IMG/VR virus record: IMGVR_UViG_3300034072_000208
Span: 1-25,319 of that record
From: a virus
Direction: 5' to 3' (one strand)
DNA length: 25,319 nucleotides
Positions 8,538 through 17,535 of this stretch are shown one piece after another (position 1 is the stretch's first letter; every line of letters starts with the position of its first letter). Both the position numbers and the translations under genes were made by a program. The notes under the pieces are model-generated. The model worked only from the letters and a program-made list of their open reading frames with translations, did not search any database and was not told where the DNA came from.

Positions 8538-8977
8538 TGGCTCACGGTCGCAAAGCGATTAGAGATCGAGTCGTGACGGTTTGTACAGGTTTGACAACGA
8601 CAAGCACGAGAGTTCATAAATCGAGGTTGTATCCTCTTGCAAGTGGCAAGTTGCCAGCCTTAGCGATTTATGCACTTTCTGAGGTAAGCGAAGCGGTCAC
8701 GATTGGATCGCCAAAGTATCATCGAAATTTAGATATTGCGATTGATGCGATGGCTGAGGCAAATACCAATGTTGATGACACGCTCGATCTTATCTGCGAG
8801 GAAGTAGAAACGGCGATCGGTGCAGATCGGACCCTAAATGGTTTATGCAAGGAAGCAACGCTTGTCTCAACAGACATCGAGCTTTCTGGCGAAGGTGAGA
8901 AACCCGTTGGGATTGCTCGATTGGTTTATCGAGTGACCTATCGGACTGCGGTTACAAACGCGACAGCCACGACATAA
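8537..8977 (+). CDS. Tail terminator protein, gpU-like (146 aa)
   Basis: Probable tail terminator, which caps the tail tube at the correct length and forms the head-binding interface. The N-terminal helix RKAIRDRVVTVCTGLTTT, the strand region RVHKSRLYPLASGKLPALAI, and the ISxxYHRNLDIAID-like central strand are typical of gpU or minor-tail-U/Z-like proteins. The C-terminal GIARLVYRVTYRTA strand also fits. Position between the head-tail attachment protein and the tail tube matches lambda order. It starts at ATG overlapping the preceding TAA by one base. Its own stop TAA is part of the TAAGGAG ribosome binding site of the tail tube gene. Confidence 0.75.
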   Translation: MAHGRKAIRDRVVTVCTGLTTTSTRVHKSRLYPLASGKLPALAIYALSEVSEAVTIGSPKYHRNLDIAIDAMAEANTNVDDTLDLICEEVETAIGADRTLNGLCKEATLVSTDIELSGEGEKPVGIARLVYRVTYRTAVTNATATT

Positions 8978-8988
8978 GGAGTTTTGAA

Positions 8989-9381
8989 ATGGCTACACAT
9001 ACTGGCTCAGAAGGCACAGTGAAGATCGGGGCGAATGCGATTGCTGAGATTCGCTCTTATACGATTGATGAGACGGGCGACACCATCGAGGACACCACGA
9101 TGGGCGATACTGCTCGGACCTACAAAGCAGGGTTGAAGGACTTTACAGGCTCTGTGGACGTTTATTGGGACGAGACTGACACGACAGGTCAAGGTGGTTG
9201 CACAGTCGGCAGCTCGATCACTTTGAACGTCTATCCTGAAGGCGCATCAACTGGTGACGTTTACTACACAGGCACAGCTCTCGTGACTGGCTTTAGCGTG
9301 ACTGGATCATTTGATGGCATGGTCGAAGCATCAATCACCTTCCAGGGTACTGGTGGATTGACTAAATCGACTGCGAGCTAA
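8989..9381 (+). CDS. Major tail tube protein (130 aa)
   Basis: Subunit of the non-contractile tail tube. It begins MATHTGSEGTVKIGANAIAE and continues with alternating beta strands (SYTIDETGDTIEDTTMGDT, then DFTGSVDVYWD). This strand-loop-strand pattern is typical of small siphovirus tube proteins. The C-terminal VTGFSVTGSFDGMVEASITF strand closes the barrel, and lambda gpV is the reference fold. At 130 residues it lacks the extra Ig-like domain of lambda gpV. TAAGGAG at 8975-8981 with a 7-base spacer is one of the strongest ribosome binding sites in the window, as expected for a high-copy structural protein. Confidence 0.9.
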   Translation: MATHTGSEGTVKIGANAIAEIRSYTIDETGDTIEDTTMGDTARTYKAGLKDFTGSVDVYWDETDTTGQGGCTVGSSITLNVYPEGASTGDVYYTGTALVTGFSVTGSFDGMVEASITFQGTGGLTKSTAS

Positions 9382-9384
9382 GGC

Positions 9385-9714
9385 ATGAAAGCGATCGACA
9401 GAGCAGTCGAGCATTTCAAGTCAAAGCCAGTTAAGCGCATAGAGGTTCCAGAGTGGGGTGACGATTCTGGACCTCTTGTCATTTTTGCCAATCCGATCAC
9501 GCTAAGAGAGCAAAGCAAGCTCAGTAAGATCGAAGGTGGCGATGCGGAGATGCTGATCGAAGTGTTGGTCATGAAGTCTGAGGACGGGCAAGGCAACAAG
9601 CTCTTTACGATCGAGGACAAGCCAAAGATCAGATCGTCTGTTGATCCAACCTTAGTGGCAAAGATCGTCAGCCAGATCATGTCGCAGTCACAGGAGAGCC
9701 TCGAAAAAAACTGA
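9385..9714 (+). CDS. Tail assembly chaperone, gpG-like (109 aa)
   Basis: Short form of the tail assembly chaperone that coats the tape measure while the tube polymerises. It lies between tube and tape measure, as G does in lambda. It is helical and acidic in its C-terminal half, with FANPITLREQSKLSKIEGGD and a DPTLVAKIVSQIMSQSQE helix. It ends in a run of seven adenines followed by TGA. The region after this stop lacks its own start but is coding-like in the -1 frame, so this gene is probably read both as this short form and as a frameshifted long form. The product is not recognisable by sequence alone; the assignment rests on position and the frameshift. Confidence 0.78.
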   Translation: MKAIDRAVEHFKSKPVKRIEVPEWGDDSGPLVIFANPITLREQSKLSKIEGGDAEMLIEVLVMKSEDGQGNKLFTIEDKPKIRSSVDPTLVAKIVSQIMSQSQESLEKN

Positions 9715-9914
9715 GGGAGACTCCCGAACGACAGCTCAAATTCGTCTTGGCAGAAAAACTTTCCATGACGGTCGATGAGCTTGAAGATAAAATGTCGTTT
9801 GAGGAGTTCCTAGAATGGTCGTGCTGGCTCAAGATACAGTCGGAGAAATCGCAACATGGCAGCAGCCCTAAATTTTCCGATCACAGCAGACGATCAAACA
9901 AAGGCGGCATTTGA
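9385..9914 (+). CDS. Frameshifted tail assembly chaperone, gpGT-like (about 176 aa)
   Basis: If ribosomes slip back one base at the A-AAA-AAC heptamer (9705-9711), reading continues for 67 codons to TGA at 9912-9914. The extension begins LRETPERQLKFVLAEKLSM and contains TVDELEDKMSFEEFLEWSCW followed by LKIQ. That is the usual look of the T extension in gpGT proteins (a VDELE..MS..EF.EW segment). The fused protein would have about 176 residues and overlap the tape measure start by 59 bases. In lambda the long form binds the tape measure and the T part recruits tube subunits. The extension has no start codon with a ribosome binding site at its head, which supports frameshifting over a separate gene. 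Confidence 0.78.
9705..9711 (+). other. Programmed -1 frameshift slippery heptamer
   Basis: The sequence A AAA AAC in the zero frame (codons GAA AAA AAC) fits the X XXY YYZ rule for simultaneous slippage. It lies directly before the TGA of the short chaperone form. A small possible stem (GGGA 9715-9718 with TCCC 9722-9725) starts 3 bases downstream; it is weak and may not matter. Confidence 0.75.
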
Positions 9915-11643
9915 GAGTGTTCGTCGCAATCTAGATCAAATCCGCAAGTCTGCTGAGGATGTCCAAGGTGGATTTGCTGGATTCAAAGCAGCTGCGGTCG
10001 GTGCAATTGCTGCAATTTCCTTCGGTGCAGTCATTAGTGGCATTCGAGGGCTCATCAACGAATTCGATGATCTACTTGACCAGGCTGAGCAAGTTGGGGT
10101 CGCTGCGGAGCGATTTCAGGCTTTAGCGGTTGGGGCAGAGCTCTCTGGTGCAAAGGCTGAAGATCTAAAGGCAGCTCTCACAAAGGTCGCTCAGAATGCT
10201 TTTGATGCGGCATCAGGCAACGAAACGCTTGCAGAGCAATTCCGAGCAATGGGAGTCGCGGTTGTTGATTCATCTGGCAAGCTGCGAGACACTGAGTCAA
10301 TCTTTCTTGATCTTGTCGATCAGATCTCAAGGCTTGATGATGGCATTGCCAAGACTGGGATCGGCATTGATCTTATTGGCAAGAGCTTCACAAAATTCAC
10401 CAACGGTGCTGCGGACATTCGGGCTGCTGCCGACGAAGCTAATCGGCTGAACCTGGTTGTTTCTGAGGCGACACAGAATGTCTTTGCCAAGTTCAATGAC
10501 ACGCTATTTATTGTTGCCAGGCAGATCAAATCGTTGATCGCTGAGGCTATTGCTCCTGCTGTCAAATGGTTTACAAGCCTGCTTGAGAAGGTCAAAAACT
10601 TTTTCTCGATTGGCAAAGCTGGCGGCGACAAGATCAAAGAGATGGCAGATGCTAATCGTGACGCTGCTTCAGCTGCTCAAGAACATGCTACAAGCCTGCA
10701 AGCAGTAAACAAGGCGACAAGCTCATTGCCTGCACCGATCGCCAAGACATCGAGCATGATTGCTGCTCAAAAGAAGGCATCAGAGGAGCTTGCAAAGACC
10801 CTTAGAGATGTCGAATCGGTCACTTCTGATGTCGTCTACAAGATTGCAGAGCAAACGGAGAAAGCCTTAGATCAAGACGTAAAAGAGGTGCTCAAGCAAT
10901 TTGGTGAGGATTCCAAAGAGGCTCTCAAGAAATATCAATTGGCGCAAGATGCTGCGAGTGAGGAGTTGGCTTATTGGCGCAAAGAGACTGAAGCGGTCCG
11001 AACACCAATGGAGCAATTCAACGATCGCATGGAAATCTTGAATGACGCATTGCAGCGCGGTTTGATTTCTTTCCAGGCTTATGAAGGACTGAGCGGCAAA
11101 GCATTTGAGACATTCAGCAAAGCAATCGAAGCACCAAAAGACGGTCTCGAAGAAATCAGGGCATTGCTAGACAAGACGGGCGAATCTTTTACCCAAACAT
11201 TTACTGAAATGCTCATGACCGGCAAGGCATCGTTTAAGTCGTTGGTTGATTCGATCATCAGTGACCTGCTTCGGTTGTATATCAAACAGAAAATCACTGT
11301 GCCTTTGTTTGATGCACTTAAAACAATCGACTTTGGATCTATCTTGCCTGGTCGAGCTGTTGGCGGTCCTGTAAAGGGTGGTCGTCCTTATATGGTTGGC
11401 GAAAAAGGACCGGAGCTCTTTGTGCCAGGCGCATCAGGATCAATTGTCAGAAACCAAGACGTTTCGGCTGGCAGCGGTGGTGGTGATGTCATCATCAACC
11501 AGACTTTGCAAATCACGACTGGGGTGCAATCAACGGTCAGAGCAGAGATCGCACAGCTCATGCCACAGATCGCCAATGTCACAAAAGCTGCCATTGTTGA
11601 TGCTCGTGCTCGTGGTGGATCGTTTGCAGCAGCACTGAGGTAA
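9856..11643 (+). CDS. Tail tape measure protein (595 aa)
   Basis: Sets tail length and travels down the tube during DNA ejection. It has a long helical, alanine-rich N-terminal half with FAGFKAAAVGAIAAISFGAV (about 42-61) as a hydrophobic segment and LAVGAELSGAKAEDL typical of tape measures. A coiled-coil, charged middle follows. Near the C-terminus TGKASFKSLVDSIISDLLRL and GRPYMVGEKGPELFVPG (about 510-526) match the lambda gpH-type C-terminal signature. Using the rule of about 0.15 nm per residue, a tail near 90 nm is expected. The start lies within the -1 frame extension of the chaperone gene. Confidence 0.92.
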   Translation: MAAALNFPITADDQTKAAFESVRRNLDQIRKSAEDVQGGFAGFKAAAVGAIAAISFGAVISGIRGLINEFDDLLDQAEQVGVAAERFQALAVGAELSGAKAEDLKAALTKVAQNAFDAASGNETLAEQFRAMGVAVVDSSGKLRDTESIFLDLVDQISRLDDGIAKTGIGIDLIGKSFTKFTNGAADIRAAADEANRLNLVVSEATQNVFAKFNDTLFIVARQIKSLIAEAIAPAVKWFTSLLEKVKNFFSIGKAGGDKIKEMADANRDAASAAQEHATSLQAVNKATSSLPAPIAKTSSMIAAQKKASEELAKTLRDVESVTSDVVYKIAEQTEKALDQDVKEVLKQFGEDSKEALKKYQLAQDAASEELAYWRKETEAVRTPMEQFNDRMEILNDALQRGLISFQAYEGLSGKAFETFSKAIEAPKDGLEEIRALLDKTGESFTQTFTEMLMTGKASFKSLVDSIISDLLRLYIKQKITVPLFDALKTIDFGSILPGRAVGGPVKGGRPYMVGEKGPELFVPGASGSIVRNQDVSAGSGGGDVIINQTLQITTGVQSTVRAEIAQLMPQIANVTKAAIVDARARGGSFAAALR

Positions 11644-11645
11644 TC

Positions 11646-12266
11646 ATGGCAATCACTTACCCTTTAACCTTCCCTGCAAGCCCTGGAATTGCCAGGCTTA
11701 GGATTACCCCTAGATCGGTCGTGTCAGTGTCACAAAGCCCGTTTACAGGCCAGCAGCAGGTCTATAAACATCAGGGCCAATGGTGGGAAGCTGAGGTCAC
11801 CTTGCCTGCTATGTCTCGTGCTGAAGCTGAAGTCATCATCGCTTTTCTTCTTTCTTTGGATGGGCGTTATGGAACATTCATTATGGGTGACCCTATCGGC
11901 GCGGCTCCGAGGGGCATTGGAACGGGTACACCATTGGTTAACGGCGGTTCGCAGACGGGCCAAGATCTTGTTACGGATGGCTGGACGGCGAATCAAACGG
12001 GCATTTTAAAGGCTGGCGATTGGGTGCAAATAGGCACAGGATCGGCAACAAAGTTGCATAAAGTCTTGGTTGATGCAGACAGCAATGGCAGTGGACAATC
12101 GACTTTGACTTTATTCCCAAAGCTCAGAAGCTCACCAACTGACAACCAGGCAATCTATGTGAACAATACAAAAGGGCTTTGGCGGCTTGCTAGCAACGAA
12201 ATGCCTTACGACATCGACGAAGCAAGCATTTACGGCATCACCTTTGCCTGTGTTGAGGCGATATGA
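11646..12266 (+). CDS. Distal tail / minor tail protein (206 aa)
   Basis: A beta-rich protein right after the tape measure, where the distal tail or tail hub proteins are found. It opens MAITYPLTFPASPGIARLRI and contains GQQQVYKHQGQWWEAEVTLP and RYGTFIMGDP. It then has a loop-rich insertion of about 90 residues before the C-terminal GLWRLASNEMPYDIDEASIY. This opening, with a W-W strand and GxxGTFxxxD, is common in distal tail proteins of siphoviruses with DUF2460/DUF2163-like neighbours. The middle insertion (WTANQTGILKAGDWVQIG) looks like an added carbohydrate-binding-like or OB-like domain. I am confident it is a tail-tip component; the exact family is not certain. Confidence 0.75.
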   Translation: MAITYPLTFPASPGIARLRITPRSVVSVSQSPFTGQQQVYKHQGQWWEAEVTLPAMSRAEAEVIIAFLLSLDGRYGTFIMGDPIGAAPRGIGTGTPLVNGGSQTGQDLVTDGWTANQTGILKAGDWVQIGTGSATKLHKVLVDADSNGSGQSTLTLFPKLRSSPTDNQAIYVNNTKGLWRLASNEMPYDIDEASIYGITFACVEAI

Positions 12267-12892
12267 GTCGCGGTCTTACAGCTGGCGCACTTGCTCAGAT
12301 CGCAGCGACCGAGCTGCAACCGATTCTTTTATTTCAAGCTGAGTTTCAGTCGGGCACGATTTATATCTGGAATGGTATTGGCGATCTAAGTTGGAATTCG
12401 CAGACCTGGACAGGTGTTGGCACTTTTATGAGCTTTTCTGACATTGAGGAAAGCACAGAAGTGAAGGCAGTTGGTGCGACCATTACGCTCAACGGCATTC
12501 CTAGCGATTTAGTGTCAACAGCTTTATCTGATGTCCGACAAAACAAGCCTGGCAAGCTCTATCTTGGCTTTTTATCTTCGGGCTCTATCGTTTCTGATCC
12601 TTATCTCATCTTCGCTGGCAGGCTGGATGTTGTTCATCTCGATGAGTCATCAGAAGGATCAACAATCTCTTTGCAATACGAATCGAGGCTGATTGATCTT
12701 TCTAGGCCCAGAGTTTTTCGATATACCCCAGAAGATCAAGAGCGAGAGTTTGCAGGCGATTTAGGCATGGAGTTTGTCCCAGCATTGCAAGACAAAAAGG
12801 TGACCTGGGGACGTGTAAGCAATGCTGTTCCATCAGGAGCTGGGTCAGGTGGCGCACCTCCTGTCGATGAACAACAAACAACAGGGATGTAA
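12263..12892 (+). CDS. Tail tip hub-associated protein, DUF2163/gpL-like (209 aa)
   Basis: It begins at an ATGA overlap with the preceding gene and ends one base into the J-like gene, so it is part of a coupled tail-tip set. The sequence LLFQAEFQSGTIYIWNGIGD, TFMSFSDIEESTEVKAVGAT and ITLNGIP near 65-90 are beta strands of a tail hub-type fold. PYLIFAGRLDVVHLDE (about 113-128) and RPRVFRYTPEDQEREF (about 149-164) follow; the latter resembles the motif SRxRRYTxEDQ found in DUF2163-type and lambda L-like proteins. A role in the tail tip between tape measure and J protein is inferred from position and this motif. Confidence 0.75.
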   Translation: MSRGLTAGALAQIAATELQPILLFQAEFQSGTIYIWNGIGDLSWNSQTWTGVGTFMSFSDIEESTEVKAVGATITLNGIPSDLVSTALSDVRQNKPGKLYLGFLSSGSIVSDPYLIFAGRLDVVHLDESSEGSTISLQYESRLIDLSRPRVFRYTPEDQEREFAGDLGMEFVPALQDKKVTWGRVSNAVPSGAGSGGAPPVDEQQTTGM

Positions 12893-15800
12893 TGGGCTTT
12901 CTTGAAATCATCTTAGCAATTGCGAGCATGGCTGCTGGAGAGGCGGCTGTTAGTTATTTCGCGATAACTTCTGCTTGGCAAGCTGCTGCGGTTCGCTTTG
13001 CTGTCGCTCTTGCGATCTCGACTGCATCTAGAAACTTAGTTACTCGCAAATCATTCCAAAGCGAAGCTGAGGGCAGGATCATCACGACTAAGGAGCCTTT
13101 GGCGGCCGCTAAAGTGATTTATGGTCGGGTGAGAGTCGGCGGCACGATTGTCTACATGGAGACCACTAGCAGCTCCAACGAATATTTGCACATGGTGATC
13201 GTCCTTGCTGGTCACGAGGTTCACGCGATTGATGACATCTACTTTGATGATGAGCTCGTTCCTTTAGACGGATCTGGCAATGCAACTGGCACTTTTGCTG
13301 ATCTTGTAAGAATCAAGAAAGCTCTCGGCACTGATGCACAAACAGCCTTTAGCGATCTGGTGTCTGAGTCTGATTCGCTTTGGACAAGCAATCATCGACT
13401 GAGAGGTCGCGCTGCAATCTATGTGAGGCTCAAATACAACCAGGACAAGTTTCCCAACGGTGTCCCTAATATCACAGCCATTGTCAGAGGCAAGAAGGTT
13501 TACGACCCAAGGACCACGACGACTGCTTACAGCACAAATCCTGCTCTGATCGTTGCTGATTACCTTTGCAACACCAGATATGGACTTGGCGCGACTTATG
13601 CCACAGAGATCGACGAAACAGCTCTGACAGCTGCTGCAAACATTTGCGACCAGGATGTCACGCTCGATGCTGGCGGCACTGAAGATCGCTACACAGCAAA
13701 CGGATCATTTGACACGACTGAAGTGCCAGAGAAGGTGCTTGCTGAGCTTTGCAGCGCAATGGCAGGTCATGTCACCTATGTTGGCGGCAAATGGTCGATT
13801 CTTGCAGGAGCCTATAGATCACCATCAATCACGCTTGACGAAGATGACTTGCGAGCAGGCTTTAAGGTGCAAACCTTGGTTTCTCGCAGAGATCAATTCA
13901 ACTCAGTCAAAGGTGTTTTTAGCTCACCAGACAACCTTTGGCAGCCAACGGATTTCCCGTCCTATTCTTCTGCTACTTTTGTATCAGAGGACAATAGCGA
14001 GACGGTTTACAGAGATATTTCGCTCCCCTATACGACCAGTGCAGCCACAGCGCAGCGTTTAGCGAAGATTGAGCTTTACAAGGCTCGTGAGCAGCTGTCG
14101 ATGACTTTGCCTTGCAAGCTCACTGCTTATGGGGTCCAAGTTGGTGATGTGGTCAATGTAACCAATACCAGGATGGGCTGGTCTGCCAAGGCTTTCGAGG
14201 TTGTAGGCACAAAACTTGTTTTTGATCTCGATGCTGGCTTTGGTGTTGATCTTGATCTTAGAGAAACGAATTCAAGCATCTACTCTTGGGATGAAGCAAC
14301 CGAAGAGCAAGAGTTTGTGCAGGCTCCGAATACCAACTTGCCAAACCCAAGATCTGTTCCTGCTCCTACAGCTCTGACGCTCACTGAGGTCAAAGTTCTT
14401 CTCAATGATGGAACCCTTGCCAATGGCATTCGAGTTAGTTGGACAGCTCCGAGCGATTATTTTGTCAAGGAATATGAGGTCCAATACATCAGGACTGGTG
14501 GGGCGATCGACTATGGGCTCATCAGCCAGGCTGCAACTTCCTCACAGTCATTTGGCGACATCACTGCAAGCGCAACCGCTACGTTGAATTATGGGTCGAT
14601 CTCAGATGTCATCATTTCTGGCGAGCCTGAATTCAACAGCGGCACGACAACAACAACGCAGCTGACGATCGCTCCAGTCATCCAGGCTGTCGAATATACG
14701 GTCAAGGTCCGATCGGTTTCTCATTTGGCAGTGAGATCTGCCTTTGTGCAAGACACGATCACCACAGGCGGCGATACAACGGCTCCTGCTGCACCATCAC
14801 TTATCACGGCAACCGGCAAGATCAGGTCAATTGTTTTGAATTGGGAAAACCCATCTGATCTTGATTTTGATTCGGTGGAAGTATTTAGAAACACGACCAA
14901 CAGCGTTAATTCTGCGACCAAGGTTGCTCAGATTGCTGCTGACAATTGGACCGACACAAATCTTGATAGTGATGTCACGCGCTATTACTGGCTGCGATCG
15001 GTCGACATGTCTGGCAATCGCTCGGCATTCAGCTCTTCAGTCAATGCAACGACTCAAACGATTGTTTCTGCTGATTTCAGTGCTGAGGTGCTTAATCTCT
15101 TTGCTGAGGCTGGGGCTTATGGGATTGAGCCTGTCGCATCATTGCCAGCAAGTGGAGATTTTGTCGGGCAGATCAAGTTTGATACGACTGCGGTTGCTCT
15201 CTATCGTTGGACGGGATCAGCCTGGGACGATGACATTTTTAGCATCACGACAGGATCTGTTACCGCAAGTGCTTTTGCTGCTGGCATCGAACCTATTTCA
15301 GTCGTCAGCTCTTTGCCAAGCGCATCAGGTTACACAGGCCCGAAGGTTGTTTTTCTGACCACAGATGGCAAGCTCTATCGTTATGCTTCTGGGGCGTGGA
15401 CAACTGCGGTGCTCACCTCGGATCTTTCTGGGACGCTTGCATCTTCGCAATTCAGCAACAGCCTGAGGCCTGTCGAGGTTGTTTCGTCATTACCAAGCAG
15501 CTCCAACTTCCAGGGGCGCACAGTTTTTCTCACGACCGACAACAAGATATATCGGCATGATGGGACAAACTGGACTGCTGCGGTCCCAGCTTCAGATCTA
15601 TCAGGCACTGTTTCTGATGCACAGATCGCTGGCCTGGCGGCTGCGAAGATCACCGGCACACTAACCAATTCCCAGATCGCTGATGTCGCAGCTGCAAAGA
15701 TCACTGGATCTATTGTCGGAACCCAGATCACAGATGGCGCAATCTCAACAGCAAAGCTCGCAGCAGGATCGGTGACTACTGCCAAAGTTGCAGCTGGAGC

Positions 15801-17535
15801 AATTTCAGCAGATGAGATTGCAGCCAACGCAATCACAGCGGTCAAGATTTCTTCGGGTGCAGTGGAAACGGCAAAGATTGCAGCAGGAGCGATCGAGGCT
15901 AGCAAGATTGCATCCAGTGCGATCACGACCGACAAACTTGCAGCCAATGCGGTGACGACCGAAAAGATTACAAGCAATGCGATCACCACAGGGCTTCTGG
16001 CTGCGGGGGCTGTGACTTCGGACATTCTTGCAAGCAACTCGATCATCGCTGGCAAGATTGCTGCTGGGGCTATCAACTCATCGAGCTTGTTTGTAAGTGG
16101 GGTGATTACCTCTTCTCATATCCAGGCAGGCACGATACAAGGCGACAGGATTGCTGCTAATACGATCACTGGTGGTCTTATTGCTGCAAGCGGGATTATC
16201 ACCTCGGCTGCACAGATCAATGATGCGGTGGTGACGAATGCAAAAGTAACCAGCTTGTATTCGAGCGATTACAACGGACCTATTCCACCATCGAGCAGCA
16301 ACTTTGGGACTGCTGGTTGGTATCTCGACAAGTCGGGCAGTTTCTACGGCAATTCGGTCTATCTGCGAGGTCAGCTTGTTAGCGGCACTTCAGGAGCGCA
16401 GCGAGTAGAAATCAACAAGACACTCGCAAACAAGCTAGCGGTCTACAACAGCTCAAACACGCTTATCGGGGCCATAGGTGGCTCTGGAGTCTTTGGCGAT
16501 GCAGTCATTCAGTCTTATCCGCAAATCGTCAGCGGATCGTTTCAGGGTGCTTATATCGAGACTCCGAGTTATACGGGCTCGACGAATTATGGGTATGGTC
16601 TTTATGCAAGGACAGCCGATGGAGAGGTTGATTCCTATGTTAATTACTGGGACAGCTCTATCGGTTTAAGAGCTGCGGTTGCAGGCACTATTAGTGTTGG
16701 CGCAGCTCTCAGATCTGGAGTGCATGGCTATCGTGACTCTAGCTATTCCGCTGGTGGTCGTTTTTATGATGGCAGCGCTGGAACCCTTGTCACGCTTGCT
16801 GATAGCAGTGGCTATGCCTTAAACATTCGATCTGGGCAACTAAGGTATGGATCAACCACCATACAAGCTCCAAGCGGATCATCAGGCGATTTCTTGCGTG
16901 GCAATGGTTCTTATAGTGCCTTATCAGCCTCAGACATTCCGAATATTTCCGGCAATAAGATTACATCTGGTTTGGTTGACTGGGGTTATGTCGCAGGCTT
17001 TAAGAACGGATCGAGTCAAGTCAGAGGCATTGCAGGCACTGGATCAACAGCGACTTTACAAGCGTTTTTAGGATCAGAGACTACCGACACGACCTCTGGG
17101 AACATGGTTTATTACACCGAGGCTGGGGGCTACTTCGGTGGGGTCTATATAAACCAACGTGGAACAACAGCGACCTGGAGCGCACTTTATTCAGACGCTC
17201 GAATGAAGGATGTGCTTGGTCAAATACCGATTGCAGACCCTTTAGAAACGCTGAAAAAAATTGGCAATCCTGTGATCTGGAAATGGAACCATGAGGCATC
17301 TAGCGAGGTCTGGGGCTATACAGCACAGCAGATCGGACAAGGGCTTCCTGATGCTGTGATAGAGGCTCCAAGAACACCGAGAGGCGACTATCAGCTCGTG
17401 CCTGGCACAGAAGAACGGGTGCTGACTTTTGATAACACCAAGTTTCAGATGCTTAAGGACATGGCTTTGATTTCGCTTATTGAGAAGATCGAGATGCTTG
17501 AGGCTAAGATCGCTGCGCTGGAGGCTAGATCATGA
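12892..17535 (+). CDS. J-like tail tip / host specificity protein with C-terminal S74 chaperone (1547 aa)
   Basis: Large central tail-tip protein. Two hydrophobic stretches lie at about 1-45. Residues 60-450 carry tip-attachment (J-like) sequence, including KEPLAAAKVIYGRVRVGGTI, YNTNPALIVADYL-like strands and LDEDDLRAGFKVQTLVSRRD. Two fibronectin-III-like domains follow at about 485-615 and 629-725. Three 50-residue repeats lie at about 744-906 and a long run of ten-residue repeats at about 914-1115. A beta-rich shaft precedes YSDARMKDVLG (1433-1443), the start of a Peptidase_S74 intramolecular chaperone ending in a coiled coil. In related endosialidase-type chaperones the cut falls just before this Ser (1434), which would release about 114 residues. 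Its tip likely contacts the host; cleavage is inferred. Confidence 0.88.
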   Translation: MGFLEIILAIASMAAGEAAVSYFAITSAWQAAAVRFAVALAISTASRNLVTRKSFQSEAEGRIITTKEPLAAAKVIYGRVRVGGTIVYMETTSSSNEYLHMVIVLAGHEVHAIDDIYFDDELVPLDGSGNATGTFADLVRIKKALGTDAQTAFSDLVSESDSLWTSNHRLRGRAAIYVRLKYNQDKFPNGVPNITAIVRGKKVYDPRTTTTAYSTNPALIVADYLCNTRYGLGATYATEIDETALTAAANICDQDVTLDAGGTEDRYTANGSFDTTEVPEKVLAELCSAMAGHVTYVGGKWSILAGAYRSPSITLDEDDLRAGFKVQTLVSRRDQFNSVKGVFSSPDNLWQPTDFPSYSSATFVSEDNSETVYRDISLPYTTSAATAQRLAKIELYKAREQLSMTLPCKLTAYGVQVGDVVNVTNTRMGWSAKAFEVVGTKLVFDLDAGFGVDLDLRETNSSIYSWDEATEEQEFVQAPNTNLPNPRSVPAPTALTLTEVKVLLNDGTLANGIRVSWTAPSDYFVKEYEVQYIRTGGAIDYGLISQAATSSQSFGDITASATATLNYGSISDVIISGEPEFNSGTTTTTQLTIAPVIQAVEYTVKVRSVSHLAVRSAFVQDTITTGGDTTAPAAPSLITATGKIRSIVLNWENPSDLDFDSVEVFRNTTNSVNSATKVAQIAADNWTDTNLDSDVTRYYWLRSVDMSGNRSAFSSSVNATTQTIVSADFSAEVLNLFAEAGAYGIEPVASLPASGDFVGQIKFDTTAVALYRWTGSAWDDDIFSITTGSVTASAFAAGIEPISVVSSLPSASGYTGPKVVFLTTDGKLYRYASGAWTTAVLTSDLSGTLASSQFSNSLRPVEVVSSLPSSSNFQGRTVFLTTDNKIYRHDGTNWTAAVPASDLSGTVSDAQIAGLAAAKITGTLTNSQIADVAAAKITGSIVGTQITDGAISTAKLAAGSVTTAKVAAGAISADEIAANAITAVKISSGAVETAKIAAGAIEASKIASSAITTDKLAANAVTTEKITSNAITTGLLAAGAVTSDILASNSIIAGKIAAGAINSSSLFVSGVITSSHIQAGTIQGDRIAANTITGGLIAASGIITSAAQINDAVVTNAKVTSLYSSDYNGPIPPSSSNFGTAGWYLDKSGSFYGNSVYLRGQLVSGTSGAQRVEINKTLANKLAVYNSSNTLIGAIGGSGVFGDAVIQSYPQIVSGSFQGAYIETPSYTGSTNYGYGLYARTADGEVDSYVNYWDSSIGLRAAVAGTISVGAALRSGVHGYRDSSYSAGGRFYDGSAGTLVTLADSSGYALNIRSGQLRYGSTTIQAPSGSSGDFLRGNGSYSALSASDIPNISGNKITSGLVDWGYVAGFKNGSSQVRGIAGTGSTATLQAFLGSETTDTTSGNMVYYTEAGGYFGGVYINQRGTTATWSALYSDARMKDVLGQIPIADPLETLKKIGNPVIWKWNHEASSEVWGYTAQQIGQGLPDAVIEAPRTPRGDYQLVPGTEERVLTFDNTKFQMLKDMALISLIEKIEMLEAKIAALEARS
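15121..15610 (+). repeat. Three tandem 160-175-base coding repeats in the J-like gene
   Basis: Units begin near 15121, 15283 and 15460. Each codes for a roughly 50-residue module: a proline-containing start (GIEPV, GIEPI, SLRPV), then SSLPS, a VxFxTT strand, and a YR-x-W ending. The second and third share VVSSLPS, VFLTTD, KxYR and the closing SDLSGT. They resemble small beta modules repeated in tail fibres and probably form part of the shaft. The first unit is the most divergent. Confidence 0.7.
15631..16240 (+). repeat. Array of about 30-base coding repeats (decapeptide shaft) in the J-like gene
   Basis: The encoded protein repeats a ten-residue pattern of the form AI-x-x-x-KIAAGA (for example AISTAKLAAGSV, AVETAKIAAGAI, AITTDKLAANAV). 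About 20 imperfect units follow each other without spacers. The pattern suits a triple beta-helix or needle-like fibre shaft. DNA identity between units is moderate and concentrated in the codons for Lys-Ile-Ala-Ala. The repeats are coding and are not a CRISPR array. Confidence 0.8.

Noticed and set aside
9715-9855. Intergenic gap between chaperone and tape measure
   Set aside because: The -1 frame is coding-like and continuous with the chaperone through a slippery heptamer, so it is part of the frameshifted gene.
15381-16076. Antisense open frame (231 aa) with regular hydrophobic repeats
   Set aside because: It mirrors the decapeptide repeat array of the J-like gene; its periodicity comes from the coding strand.
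15631-16240. Possible CRISPR-like repeat array
   Set aside because: Repeats are about 30 bases, adjacent with no unique spacers, translate to a decapeptide pattern in frame, and there are no cas genes.
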